Source: Schumannella sp. 10F1B-5-1 (lineage in GTDB: Bacteria > Actinomycetota > Actinomycetes > Actinomycetales > Microbacteriaceae). From it: a stretch of DNA of 64,000 nt. This document shows positions 27,164 through 35,701 of this stretch, in pieces (position 1 is the stretch's first letter; each line of letters starts with the position of its first letter). The stretch spans positions 124,001-188,000 of the forward strand of contig NZ_VHQH01000039.1 of assembly GCF_006517535.1 (NCBI RefSeq), given 5' to 3'. Under the pieces are notes generated by a model. It was not told the DNA's origin, did no database searches, and was given only the letters and a program-made list of their open reading frames with translations. The position numbers were made by a program, and so were the translations under genes.

Positions 27164-27619
27164 GTGCCAGAAGCTCGCTCCTCTCTCGCCACCGGGCTCG
27201 GCCGGGTCCTCGTCGTCGTGTACGCGATCCTCGCCCTCGCGGCGACCGGACGCAGCGTGACGCAGATCCTGTCCCGGTTCTCCGAGGCGCCGATCGCGTT
27301 CTCGCTCTCGGCGGCCGCCGCGGTCGTCTACATCGTCGCGACGATCGCGCTCGTCGCGAAGGGGCCCGTCTGGAACCGGGTGGCGTGGGCGGCCATCGGC
27401 TTCGAGCTGGCCGGCGTGCTGATCGTCGGAACGCTGAGCCTGGTCGCGCCCCAGGTGCTGGGTCTGAGCGACACCAACCCCTTCGGCCGGCAGTCGACCG
27501 TGTGGAGCCTCTACGGCGCCGGCTACCTGTGCGTGCCCCTCGTGCTGCCCGTGCTGGGTCTGCTCTGGCTGCGCTCGCGCCGCCGCGCCGCGCAGGCGTC
27601 AGCCGGGTTGACGGCATGA
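27164..27619 (+). CDS. Four-helix membrane protein upstream of ribF
   Basis: A 151-residue integral membrane protein: a basic N-terminus, four helices (starting near residues 8, 44, 72 and 117) and an Arg-rich C-terminus. No recognised family. The GTG start lies 6 nt after TAATCT (27152-27157), a leaderless promoter, and the stop overlaps the ribF start as ATGA. This promoter therefore probably drives ribF as well. Whether the protein has any link to flavin metabolism is unknown. Confidence 0.72.
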   Translation: MPEARSSLATGLGRVLVVVYAILALAATGRSVTQILSRFSEAPIAFSLSAAAAVVYIVATIALVAKGPVWNRVAWAAIGFELAGVLIVGTLSLVAPQVLGLSDTNPFGRQSTVWSLYGAGYLCVPLVLPVLGLLWLRSRRRAAQASAGLTA

Positions 27620-28569
27620 GCACCTTCCACGGCATCGCCGAGGTCCCCGCCGACTTCGGCCCCTCGGCCGTCACGATCGGCAAGTTCGACGGTGTGCACC
27701 TCGGCCATCAGGCGGTCATCGGCAGGCTGCGCGACGAGGCGCACGCTCGCGACCTCGTGCCGAGCGTGATCACCTTCGACCGCAACCCGCTCGCCCTGCT
27801 CGACCCGGCATCCTGCCCGCCCGAGATCGTCGGACGTCGTCAGGAGCTCGAGCTGCTGCACACCGCCGGCGCCGAGGCGGTGATCGAGCTCGCCTTCGAC
27901 GAGGGCCTGCGCGACCTGAGCCCCGAGGCGTTCGTGCGCGACATCCTGGTGGGCGCCGCGAACGCCCGGCTCGTGCTGATCGGCCGCGACTTCCGCTTCG
28001 GCGCGCGCGGCGCGGGCGACGTGGATGCGCTGCGCACCTGGGGCGCCGAGCTCGGCTTCGACGTGATCGTCGTCGACGACGTGGCCGCCGACGGACGCCG
28101 CGTGTCGTCGACGGAGCTGCGCGCGCTGCTCGACGAGGGACGCGTCGCCGAGGCCGCCGGTCTGCTCGGTCGCCTGCACGCCATGCGCGGCGGCGTCGTG
28201 CACGGCGAGGCCCGCGGGCGCGAGCTCGGCTACCGCACCGCGAACCTGAGCCCCGACGCCGAGGGCATGATGCCCGCCGACGGCGTCTACGCGGCCTGGG
28301 CGTCCGTCGACGGGCGCCGGGTCGGCGCCGCCGTCTCGGTCGGCGTCAATCCGACCTTCGGCGACGTCACGGTGCGCCGACTCGAGGCCCACCTGCTCGA
28401 CGAGACGCTCGACCTCTACGACCGCGAGCTCGAGATCGCCTTCGTCGAGTTCATCCGGCCGATGCGCAAGTTCGCCGACGCCGACGCGCTCGTGGCGCAG
28501 ATGCACGCCGACGAGGTGCGCATCCGCGAGATCCTGGGTTACCCGGCGCCCGCGAGCTCCGCCGAGTGA
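27616..28569 (+). CDS. ribF: Bifunctional riboflavin kinase / FAD synthetase
   Basis: A 317-residue enzyme that turns riboflavin into FMN and then FAD. The N-terminal FAD synthetase domain has GKFDGVHLGHQAVI (HxGH-type) and VSSTELRALLDEGRV. The C-terminal riboflavin kinase domain has GRELGYRTANL, GVYAAW and the NPTFGD stretch. The order truB-(membrane proteins)-ribF is common in actinobacteria. ATG 27616 overlaps the previous stop. The downstream MFS gene overlaps by GTGA. Confidence 0.96.
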   Translation: MSTFHGIAEVPADFGPSAVTIGKFDGVHLGHQAVIGRLRDEAHARDLVPSVITFDRNPLALLDPASCPPEIVGRRQELELLHTAGAEAVIELAFDEGLRDLSPEAFVRDILVGAANARLVLIGRDFRFGARGAGDVDALRTWGAELGFDVIVVDDVAADGRRVSSTELRALLDEGRVAEAAGLLGRLHAMRGGVVHGEARGRELGYRTANLSPDAEGMMPADGVYAAWASVDGRRVGAAVSVGVNPTFGDVTVRRLEAHLLDETLDLYDRELEIAFVEFIRPMRKFADADALVAQMHADEVRIREILGYPAPASSAE

Positions 28570-29798
28570 CGGCGCTGACCGGGCGGCGCTGGGCGCCGCA
28601 TGCTCTCGTGGTCGTCGGCATCGTGCTGCTGGCCTTCTCGCTGCGCACGGCGGTCGCGGCCGTGTCGCCGATCGTCGACGCGATCGATCGCGGGATCGGC
28701 TTCCCGCACGCCGCGGTCTCGATCATGGGCGCCCTGCCGCCGCTGGCCTTCGCCGCCGGAGGTCTGCTGACGCCGCTCATCGTGCGCCGGCTCGGCCTCG
28801 AGGCGGCGACCGTGCTCGCGATCGCGTTCATGGTCGTCGGGCACGCGGCTCGCGCGCTCTCGCTGTCGTCGCCGATGCTGATCGTCTCCACGGCCGTCGC
28901 CCTGCTCGGCGCGGGATTCGGCAACGTGCTCATGCCGCCGCTGATCAAGCGCTGGTTCCCCGAGCGCATCGGACTGCTGACGGCGGTCTACTCGGCTGTC
29001 ATCGCGGTGTCGACGGGCGTGTCGGCGGCGCTGGCTGTGCCGGTGTCCGACGGCCTCGGCTGGCGCGCATCGCTGGGGCAGTGGTCGATCGCGGCGGCGG
29101 TCGGCCTCATCCCGTGGGTCATGGTGCTCGCCGGGCGCCGACGCAGCGCGCAGCCCGATGAGCCGCACGACGCGGCCGAGGTCGAGGCCGAGCAGCCGAT
29201 GGCGCCGTCGCGCGGGCTGTGGCGCTCGCCCACGGCGATCGCGGTGACGCTCGTCTTCGCGACGTCGAGCGTGACGGTCTACACGGCGTTCAGCTGGATG
29301 CCGGCCATCCTGGTCGAGCGCGCCGGCGTCGACCGTCTCGAGGCGGGCTCGATGCTCGCGGTGTTCAGCGCCGTCGTGGCGCCGCTGTCGATCCTCATGC
29401 CGCTGCTCGCGCCCCGGATGCGCAACGTCGCGCCGCTCGTCTTCGCCAACGCCGCGCTGCTGCTCATCGGGAGCTTCGGACTGCTGCTCTCACCGGCGAA
29501 CGGCACCTGGGCGTGGATCGTGGTCTACGGTCTCGGACCGGCGCTGTTCCCGCTGGCGCTGTACCTGATCACGGCGCGCACGCGCACGCACCGCGGCGCG
29601 GTCGCGCTGAGCGGCTTCGTGCAGGGATGCGGCTACATCCTCGCCGCGCTCGGGCCGATCCTCGTCGGAGCACTGCACGACGCGACGGGCTCGTGGTTCG
29701 CGCCGAGCATCGCGATGGTCGTCATGGCGCTGCCGGCGATCCCGGCCGGAATCATCCTGCTGGGCTCGCGCTACGTCGAGGACGAGATCGCGCGCTGA
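28566..29798 (+). CDS. MFS transporter, CynX/NimT-like
   Basis: A 410-residue protein with 12 predicted helices and a basic/acidic central loop (RRRSAQPDEPHDAAEVEAE) at about residues 190-215. The N-terminal pattern FSLRTAVAAVSPIVDAI and the FGNVLMPPLIKRWFPERIG segment are typical of the cyanate/2-nitroimidazole (CynX/NimT) subfamily of the major facilitator superfamily. The substrate cannot be deduced. It overlaps ribF by 4 bp, so it is part of that operon. Confidence 0.85.
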   Translation: MTALTGRRWAPHALVVVGIVLLAFSLRTAVAAVSPIVDAIDRGIGFPHAAVSIMGALPPLAFAAGGLLTPLIVRRLGLEAATVLAIAFMVVGHAARALSLSSPMLIVSTAVALLGAGFGNVLMPPLIKRWFPERIGLLTAVYSAVIAVSTGVSAALAVPVSDGLGWRASLGQWSIAAAVGLIPWVMVLAGRRRSAQPDEPHDAAEVEAEQPMAPSRGLWRSPTAIAVTLVFATSSVTVYTAFSWMPAILVERAGVDRLEAGSMLAVFSAVVAPLSILMPLLAPRMRNVAPLVFANAALLLIGSFGLLLSPANGTWAWIVVYGLGPALFPLALYLITARTRTHRGAVALSGFVQGCGYILAALGPILVGALHDATGSWFAPSIAMVVMALPAIPAGIILLGSRYVEDEIAR

Positions 29799-29814
29799 CC
29801 CGCCGGTCGCGGGA

Positions 29815-30747
29815 TCAGTCGCCGAGGCGGTCGGCGCGGTGCACGAGCGCACCCGCGCCGATCAGCGGGCCATCGTGCGAGAGCCCCGACGGCACGATGC
29901 GCACCTTCGTGACGAAGCCGAACTCCGAGCGCTCGGCCACGGCCTCGCGGGCCGCCTCGAACAGGCGCGGCGAGGAGTGCGAGAAGCCGCCGCCGATCGC
30001 GACGACCTCGAGGTCGACGAGCGAGGTGGCCGAGGCGACGACCTGCCCGATGGCCCGGCCCGCGCGGTCGATCGCGGCGATCGCGACCGGGTCGCCGGCG
30101 CGGTGCGCCTCGGCGAGCTCCTCGCCGGTCGAGCCGGTGAAGCCCTGCGTGCGCGCCCAGGCGACCGTGCGCGGACCCGAGGCGACCGCCTCGAGGCATC
30201 CGCGGCCGCCGCAGGGGCAGGCGTCGTCGAAGCCGCCGGCCTCGATGTGGCCGATGTGGCCCGCGTTGCCGGTCGGGCCGGCGACCGTGCGGCCGCCGAG
30301 CACGAGACCGCCGCCGACGCCGGTCGAGACGATCATGCCCATGACGTTGTCGACGCCCTGCGCCGCCCCGACCCAGTGCTCGGCGAGGGTGATGCAGATG
30401 CCGTCCATCTGGAGCGTGACCGGCACGCCGGGCAGGGCGTCCTCGACGAGCTTCTTCAGCGGGAAGTCGCGCCAGGCCGGCACGTTCAGCGGCGAGACCA
30501 GGCCCTCGGCGACCGTGATGGGTCCTGCCGAGCCGACGCCGGCGCCGATCAGCTCCTGGTCGGCGGTGACGGCTGCGCGCGCCTGAGCGAGCACGTCGAG
30601 CACGGCGGCCTGCAGCGTGGCGCTGTCGCTCGTGCCGCCGCTCGGCCGGCGGAAGCGCGACCCGGGCACGACCGCGCCGTCGGCGTCGACGAGCGCCGCC
30701 TCGACCTTCGTGCCACCGAAATCGAGTGCCAGAGCGACTGCGCTCAC
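29815..30747 (-). CDS. ROK family sugar kinase
   Basis: A 310-residue ROK (repressor/ORF/kinase) protein without a helix-turn-helix, so a kinase rather than a regulator. The ATP-binding motif LALDFGGTKVEAALVD opens the protein; STGVGGGLVLGG, the GHIGHIEAGG histidine motif and the zinc cluster CPCGGRGCLEAVASG follow. The likely substrate is a hexose such as glucose, fructose or GlcNAc, and is not resolvable. GTG 30747 has a very good AGGAGGTT ribosome binding site. It overlaps the upstream membrane-protein gene by GTGA. Confidence 0.9.
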   Translation of the reverse strand: MSAVALALDFGGTKVEAALVDADGAVVPGSRFRRPSGGTSDSATLQAAVLDVLAQARAAVTADQELIGAGVGSAGPITVAEGLVSPLNVPAWRDFPLKKLVEDALPGVPVTLQMDGICITLAEHWVGAAQGVDNVMGMIVSTGVGGGLVLGGRTVAGPTGNAGHIGHIEAGGFDDACPCGGRGCLEAVASGPRTVAWARTQGFTGSTGEELAEAHRAGDPVAIAAIDRAGRAIGQVVASATSLVDLEVVAIGGGFSHSSPRLFEAAREAVAERSEFGFVTKVRIVPSGLSHDGPLIGAGALVHRADRLGD

Positions 30748-31118
30748 GAAGAACCTCCTGAGGCGCCGAGCTGCTGCCCGGCGATGAACAGCGTCACGTA
30801 GAACGCGGCGATCATGACGACCAGGCCGATCACCGGGCCGAACCAGGCCCAGCGGTGCAGCAGGGCGCGCACCGCGAACACGGCGAGCCCGGCGGCGAAG
30901 CCGAAGATCACGACCCCGATGCCGACGTAGGCGGCCGTCGTGAGCGCGCCCCCATCGCATCCGGATGCGGCGGAGCAGGCGTCGACCAGACGGCGGTCGC
31001 CGAGGGTGCCGACCGCCACGAGGGCGAAGACGCCGCCGAAGAACAGCGTGCCGAATCCAACCAGCAGATCGACGACCACGAGGGCGCGGTTGCGCGGCGC
31101 TCGCGTCGTCGGTGGCAT
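30744..31118 (-). CDS. Small membrane protein upstream of the ROK kinase
   Basis: A 124-residue protein with three helices (about residues 13-37, 58-83 and 89-115) and a two-cysteine loop (ACSAASGC) between the first two, possibly a disulfide outside the cell. No family is recognised. A minus-strand TACGCT (31131-31126) lies 7 nt before ATG 31118, a leaderless promoter that would also drive the kinase gene through the GTGA overlap. Confidence 0.7.
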   Translation of the reverse strand: MPPTTRAPRNRALVVVDLLVGFGTLFFGGVFALVAVGTLGDRRLVDACSAASGCDGGALTTAAYVGIGVVIFGFAAGLAVFAVRALLHRWAWFGPVIGLVVMIAAFYVTLFIAGQQLGASGGSS

Positions 31119-31125
31119 GGATGCC

Positions 31126-31175
31126 AGCGTAGTGGGAAGAGGCGCCCGGGCCGTGACGGCGGCCGGTTCTACACT
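31126..31175. promoter_or_regulatory. Divergent leaderless promoters
   Basis: TACGCT on the minus strand (31131-31126) serves the gene starting at 31118; TACACT on the plus strand (31170-31175) serves the ATG at 31182 with a 6-nt gap. Confidence 0.6.
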
Positions 31176-31181
31176 GGCGCC

Positions 31182-31619
31182 ATGTCGGCCCCCTCGTCGG
31201 TGCGCGTCGCGCGCACGATCGATCTCCCGCCCGGGATCGTGTGGGAGGCGCTCGTCGACCCGGTGCTGGTCGAAGGCTGGCTCCACCCCGAGCTCACGCT
31301 GCTCGACGACGCCGAGATCGTGAGCGAGGAGGAGCCCCGGCGGCTCGAGGTCGTGCATCCCGAACTCGGCCGGGTGCGCATCCTGCTCGATGCCGTCGCC
31401 GGCGGCACCCGCGGCGAGGCGACCGTGGTCACGGTCGAGCTGCCCGAACTGGGCGACCTGCGCTTCCGCCCACCGGTCTCGGCCGGCTGGAGCGTGCGAC
31501 TCGATCAGCTCGCCGATCTGCTGCGCGGGCATCCCGTCGACTGGGACCACTGGGAGCGCGACCGCGGCGCCGACTACCGGGCTCACCTGCACGCGGCCGA
31601 GGAGCGGCTCGCGCACTGA
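31182..31619 (+). CDS. SRPBCC/AHSA1-like domain protein
   Basis: A 145-residue START/SRPBCC fold protein: VARTIDLPPGIVWEALVDPV, LVEGWLHPELTLL, and a C-terminal helix RLDQLADLLRGHP. These domains bind hydrophobic ligands in a deep cavity or act as Hsp90 co-chaperone-like modules; the ligand is unknown. The start lies 6 nt after TACACT. It is convergent with the TfoX-like gene 9 bp away. Confidence 0.78.
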   Translation: MSAPSSVRVARTIDLPPGIVWEALVDPVLVEGWLHPELTLLDDAEIVSEEEPRRLEVVHPELGRVRILLDAVAGGTRGEATVVTVELPELGDLRFRPPVSAGWSVRLDQLADLLRGHPVDWDHWERDRGADYRAHLHAAEERLAH

Positions 31620-31628
31620 GCCCGCGGA

Positions 31629-31961
31629 TCAGGGCGTGATCTCGTCGAGGTAGCGGTGCGATTCGTCGAGCAGCGCGCTCCAGTCGCTGTCGGTCGCGTC
31701 GGCGCCGACGACGACCCATTCGCGCCGCGGCCGGCCCGCCATGACCATCCACTCGGCCTGACCCGCCGCCTCGAGCTCATCGGCGCGGGTCGCCGGCACC
31801 TTGGCCATGAGCCCGCCGGAGTCGACCGCCACGGCGAAGACCTTGCCGCGCAGCCGCAGGCCGATCGTGCCGAACATGCGGCCCCAGTCGACGCCGGGTC
31901 GGGCGAGCAGCGGCGCCGCCAGCCGTTCGAGCCGCTCGTGGTCGCGATCCGCTGCCGTCAT
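31629..31961 (-). CDS. TfoX N-terminal domain-like protein
   Basis: A 110-residue protein resembling the TfoX/Sxy N-terminal domain: WGRMFGTIGLRLRGKVFAV, then LMAKVPATRADELEA and REWVVVGAD. In gammaproteobacteria TfoX activates competence genes, but stand-alone domains like this are widespread in actinobacteria without known competence roles. The ATG at 31961 follows TAGCTT (minus strand, 31973-31968) by 6 nt. Confidence 0.75.
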   Translation of the reverse strand: MTAADRDHERLERLAAPLLARPGVDWGRMFGTIGLRLRGKVFAVAVDSGGLMAKVPATRADELEAAGQAEWMVMAGRPRREWVVVGADATDSDWSALLDESHRYLDEITP

Positions 31962-32075
31962 GCCCGAAAGCTAGTCGCGATCCGCGGCGCGGTCGAGAGG
32001 CGGCTCGGTCGAGAGGGGGATGCGCGCCGCCTGGATGTCCGCGGCGCATCCGACTGCCAGCGCGAGGTCGAGAAC

Positions 32076-32120
32076 TAGCGTGGCGGCCAGCGCCGGCCGG
32101 ACGCCGGTGCGCGGAGAGGA
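32076..32120 (+). promoter_or_regulatory. Promoter and ribosome binding site of the NmrA-DUF2867 gene
   Basis: TAGCGT at 32076-32081 is followed by a ~40-nt leader and GGAGAGGA (32113-32120), 7 nt before ATG 32128. Confidence 0.5.
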
Positions 32121-32127
32121 GCCGAGC

Positions 32128-33651
32128 ATGCGCATCCTGGTCACCGGAGCGACCGGATACATCGGCGGGCGGCTCGCGCCGCGACTCGCGGACGCGGGTC
32201 ACGAGGTGCGGGTGATCGCGCGCGACGCCGAGCGCCTGGCGCACGTGCCGTGGGCCGATCGCGTCGAGGTCGTCGAGGGCGATCTGACCGATCCGGAGGC
32301 CGTAGCCCGCGCGGCCGAGGGATGCGACGTCGTCTACTACCTCGTGCACTCCCTCTCGGCCGACCCCCGCTTCGAGCAGCGCGAGTCGGAGATGGCGCAG
32401 ACCGTCGCCACGGCCGCGAAGGAGGCGGGCGTGCGCCGCATCGTCTACCTCGGGGGCCTGCATCCCGACGGCGACCTGTCGCCGCACCTGCGCTCGCGCG
32501 CGGCCGTCGGCGAGATCCTGCTCGCGTCGGGCGTGCCGACCGCCGCGCTGCAGGCGGGGGTGGTGATCGGCTCGGGGTCGGCGTCGTTCGAGATGATCCG
32601 GCACCTCACCGATGTGCTGCCCTACATGCCGGCCCCGCGCTGGGTGCGCAACCGGGTGCAGCCGATCGCGGTGCGCGACGTGCTCTACTACCTCGTCGCG
32701 GCGGCCGACCTGCCCAGCGACGTCAGCCGCACTTTCGACATCGGCGGGCCGGATGCGTTCCGCTACGGCCAGCTCATGAACGGCTACGCGCTCGAGGCGG
32801 GGCTGCGACAGCGGCCGATCGCCACGCTGCCGGTGCTGACGCCGTGGCTCGCCTCGCAGTGGGTGAACCTGGTTACGCCGATCCCGCGCTCGCTCGCGGT
32901 GCCGATCATCTCCTCGCTGCAGCACGACGCGGTCGTGCGCGAGCGCGACATCCGCACCTGGATCCCGGATCCTCCCGGCGGCCTCACCGGCTACCGACGT
33001 GCTGTGCGTCTGGCGCTGCAGCGCATGCGCGACGGCCAGGTCGAGACGAGCTGGCAGGACGACCCGGTGCACGGGGCGCCCAGCGACCCGCTGCCGAGCG
33101 ACCCCGACTGGGCCGGGCACACCGTTTTCACCGACCTGCGCGAGCGGCGCTCGACCGCGGCGCCGGAGCGCGTGTGGCGGGTCATCGAGGCGGTCGGCGG
33201 CGACAACGGCTGGTACTCCCTGCCGCTCGCCTGGTCGGTACGGGGCTGGATGGACAAGGCCGTCGGCGGCGTCGGTCTGCGCCGGGGGCGCCGCGACCCG
33301 CGACGCCTCGCGCCCGGCGACGCGCTCGACTGGTGGCGCGTCGAGCACCTGGAGCGTGGCCGCTTCCTGCGGCTGCGTGCCGAGATGAAGGTGCCCGGCG
33401 GCGCCTGGCTCGAGCTGTCGGTCACCCCCGACGGCGAGGGCTCGCTCTACCGGCAGCGGGCCGTGTTCTTCCCGAAAGGTCTCGCAGGACGCGCCTACTG
33501 GCTGGCGATCCTGCCGTTCCACGGCGTCATCTTCGCGAGCATGGCGCGACGGATCACGGCCGAGGCCGAGCAGGACGATGTGGCGCCCCCACGCCCCGAC
33601 TCGGTCGGTCGCGCCGAACCCGCGTCGCCGGATGCCCGCGTCGCGTCCTGA
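32128..33651 (+). CDS. NmrA-like NAD(P)-binding / DUF2867 fusion protein
   Basis: A 507-residue two-domain protein. Residues 1-~290 form an atypical short-chain dehydrogenase of the NmrA/NDUFA9-like type (RILVTGATGYIGGRLAPRL, GDLTDPEAV, YYLVHSL). Residues ~340-480 match DUF2867, an SRPBCC-like fold (ERVWRVIEAVGGDNGWY, WMDKAVGGVGLRRGRRDP, DWWRVEHLERGRFLRLRAEM). This fusion is recurrent in actinobacteria and cyanobacteria, and its reaction is unknown. The NAD(P) motif GxxGxxG is intact. A Shine-Dalgarno sequence precedes the ATG. Confidence 0.88.
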   Translation: MRILVTGATGYIGGRLAPRLADAGHEVRVIARDAERLAHVPWADRVEVVEGDLTDPEAVARAAEGCDVVYYLVHSLSADPRFEQRESEMAQTVATAAKEAGVRRIVYLGGLHPDGDLSPHLRSRAAVGEILLASGVPTAALQAGVVIGSGSASFEMIRHLTDVLPYMPAPRWVRNRVQPIAVRDVLYYLVAAADLPSDVSRTFDIGGPDAFRYGQLMNGYALEAGLRQRPIATLPVLTPWLASQWVNLVTPIPRSLAVPIISSLQHDAVVRERDIRTWIPDPPGGLTGYRRAVRLALQRMRDGQVETSWQDDPVHGAPSDPLPSDPDWAGHTVFTDLRERRSTAAPERVWRVIEAVGGDNGWYSLPLAWSVRGWMDKAVGGVGLRRGRRDPRRLAPGDALDWWRVEHLERGRFLRLRAEMKVPGGAWLELSVTPDGEGSLYRQRAVFFPKGLAGRAYWLAILPFHGVIFASMARRITAEAEQDDVAPPRPDSVGRAEPASPDARVAS

Positions 33652-34983
33652 TCAGAGCTCGTCGATCAGCCGTCGGAAGACGCGGATGCCGTCGAGCCAG
33701 GTGTCGACGGCGATGTTCTCGTCGATCGCGTGCAGCGCGTCGCGCTGCGCCTTCGAGATCGCGAACGGGGAGAAGCGGTAGACCGCCGGCGACAGGTGCG
33801 TGTAGTGCCGGCTGTCGCTCGCGCCGAGCATGATGTACGGCGTCGGCACGACCTCGGGATGCACGGCCGTGATCGCCTGGCCGAGACGCTCCCAGACGGG
33901 GCCGGTCGAGGGCGAGATCGGAGAGGGCTCGGAGCCGTGGAGGATCTCGACCGCGACCTTCGGGTCATCGATAGCGCGGGCGATCCGCGCCCGCTCGGCC
34001 TCGAGCGTCGAGCCCGGGGCGACGCGCACGTTCACGATCGCCGAGGCCTGCTCGGCCAGCACGTTGTCGGCGGCGCTGCCCGAGAGCCGGGTCACGGCGC
34101 GCGTCGTGCGCACGAGGGCGGCCGTCTCGGGGCCCAGCCGCACGAAGACCGCCGCGAGCACGCGACGCAGGCGCCGCGCATCCCGGAACAGCCGCGCCTG
34201 CGGACCCCGGGCGTGCGGCGCGACGACCTCGAGCATGCGCAGCACCGGCTCGGGCACCGCCGCCGGGGCGGGGCGCCGTCGCAGTCGCGCGATCGCGGCC
34301 GCGAGCCGGTCGACGGCCGTCGTCGCCGGGGGAGTCGAGGCGTGACCGCCCTGCTGCTCGACGCGCAGGCGCATCGACGCGATGCCCTTCTCGGTCACGC
34401 CGATCATCGCGAGCGGTGCGGCGACGCCGGGCAGGACGCCCTCGACGATCGCGCCGCCCTCGTCGAGCACGAAGGCGGGGCGCACGCCGCGCCGCTCGAG
34501 CTCGGCCGCGACGGCCTGAGCGCCGTAGCCCATGCGCTCCTCGTCGTGACCGAACGAAAGCCACACGTCATGCGCGGGCACGACGCCGTCGGCGAGGGCC
34601 GTCTCGACGGCCTCGAGGATCGCGACGAGCATCCCCTTGTCGTCGATCGTGCCGCGGCCCCACAGCCGGGCCTCTCCGTCGACCTCGACGAGCTCGGCGG
34701 CGAAGGGCGGGTGGGTCCAGCCGCGGTCGTCGGCCGGCACGACGTCCTGATGGGCGAGCAGCAGCGTCGGGTCGGCGGCCTCGCGCCCCGGCCAGCGGAA
34801 CAGCAGGGAGTGCCCGGCGATCAGCTCGCGCTCGAGGGTCGCGTGCACCCGCGGATAGAGCCGTTCGAGTGCGGCGCGGAACCGTGCGAACTCCGCGCCG
34901 CGGGGGTCGTCGGGGGAGTCGAGGGAGATGGTGGGGATGCGCAGCAGCTCGCGGAACCGCTCGATGCGCTCGGCGTCGTGCAC
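33652..34983 (-). CDS. M20 family metallopeptidase (carboxypeptidase S-like)
   Basis: A 443-residue zinc peptidase of the M20 family. Metal ligands are visible in LLLAHQDVVP (H-x-D), GRGTIDDKG and FGHDEERMG (catalytic and ligand Glu); the dimerisation domain follows (GGHASTPP), and a final His is in DSRHYTHLSP. The order and length fit the CPS1/PM20D-like branch, which cleaves small peptides or N-acyl amino acids. No signal peptide is seen, so it is cytoplasmic. The GTG start lies 6 nt after TACGCT (minus strand, 34995-34990). Confidence 0.92.
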   Translation of the reverse strand: MHDAERIERFRELLRIPTISLDSPDDPRGAEFARFRAALERLYPRVHATLERELIAGHSLLFRWPGREAADPTLLLAHQDVVPADDRGWTHPPFAAELVEVDGEARLWGRGTIDDKGMLVAILEAVETALADGVVPAHDVWLSFGHDEERMGYGAQAVAAELERRGVRPAFVLDEGGAIVEGVLPGVAAPLAMIGVTEKGIASMRLRVEQQGGHASTPPATTAVDRLAAAIARLRRRPAPAAVPEPVLRMLEVVAPHARGPQARLFRDARRLRRVLAAVFVRLGPETAALVRTTRAVTRLSGSAADNVLAEQASAIVNVRVAPGSTLEAERARIARAIDDPKVAVEILHGSEPSPISPSTGPVWERLGQAITAVHPEVVPTPYIMLGASDSRHYTHLSPAVYRFSPFAISKAQRDALHAIDENIAVDTWLDGIRVFRRLIDEL

Positions 34984-34989
34984 GGTCCG

Positions 34990-35025
34990 AGCGTAGACCG
35001 GCGCTCAGCCGTGCGCGCCTAGGCT
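34990..35025. promoter_or_regulatory. Divergent leaderless promoters (M20 peptidase / membrane protein)
   Basis: TACGCT on the minus strand (34995-34990) and TAGGCT on the plus strand (35020-35025) end 6 and 7 nt from GTG 34983 and ATG 35033. Confidence 0.6.
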
Positions 35026-35032
35026 GTGGACG

Positions 35033-35422
35033 ATGCCCACGCGAACCGCCCCCGACCGCCGCGACGCCCGCTATCCCGACGCGCCCTGGCGCCGCTTCGC
35101 CCTGGCGCCCGGCATCATCGCGGCGCTCGTGCTCGCGGCCGGGTCGGTGCTGGTCGGCACCGACGGCTTCGAGTGGATCCGGTATGCCGCCGCGATCCTC
35201 GCGCTCATCGTCGGCTGGTTCGCCTTCCAGGCCCGTCACTGGTGGTGGATGCCGGTCATGCTCGCGATCGCCGTGATCTGGAACCCCGTGTTCCCCTTCG
35301 GCTTCGACGGTCAGTTCTGGATGGGCGCCCAGTGGGTCGCCGCTCTCGTCTTCGTCGCGGCGGGCCTCACGATCCGCGTGCGCAACACCGAGGACCGCAA
35401 CGCGCAGCGCCGCCCGCGCTGA
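35033..35422 (+). CDS. DUF6804-like small membrane protein
   Basis: A 129-residue membrane protein with a basic N-terminus and four helices. The sequence WFAFQARHWWWMPVMLAIAVIWNPVFPFGF, here noted only in part (HWWWMPVMLAIAVIWNPVFP), is typical of the DUF6804 group of actinobacterial proteins of unknown function. It is probably transcribed leaderless from TAGGCT at 35020-35025. The following 280 bp hold the helicase promoter. Confidence 0.72.
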   Translation: MPTRTAPDRRDARYPDAPWRRFALAPGIIAALVLAAGSVLVGTDGFEWIRYAAAILALIVGWFAFQARHWWWMPVMLAIAVIWNPVFPFGFDGQFWMGAQWVAALVFVAAGLTIRVRNTEDRNAQRRPR

Positions 35423-35480
35423 CCGTCGTCGTCGCGCCATCGCGGCCTCCGTCGATGGTGAAGCGCGCGGACCGACACTC

Positions 35481-35523
35481 GGGGACAGCCCTTTCGCGCC
35501 GCATCGGGGGCCTGGGGTAGACT
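35481..35523 (+). promoter_or_regulatory. SNF2 helicase promoter with GGGGACAG element
   Basis: GGGGACAG (35481-35488) lies 29 bp upstream of a TAGACT -10 box (35518-35523). Transcription would begin near 35530, leaving a leader of about 170 nt before ATG 35702, which has GAGGAG upstream. No uORF or clear hairpin was identified in the leader. Confidence 0.5.
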
Positions 35524-35701
35524 GTCCGTGACCCGCCCCACCGGCCTTCGACGCCGGGTCTGGGATCAGCGGGACCGATCGTGGATCACCCGGTCCGCCG
35601 CCCTCGCCTCGCGAGGAGCAGCACCCGCACACCGGACGGTCTCGATCGGACAGCGATTCTGAGCCGACGCGAAGTCGCGCTCGTGACGTTCGAGGAGAAC
35701 G

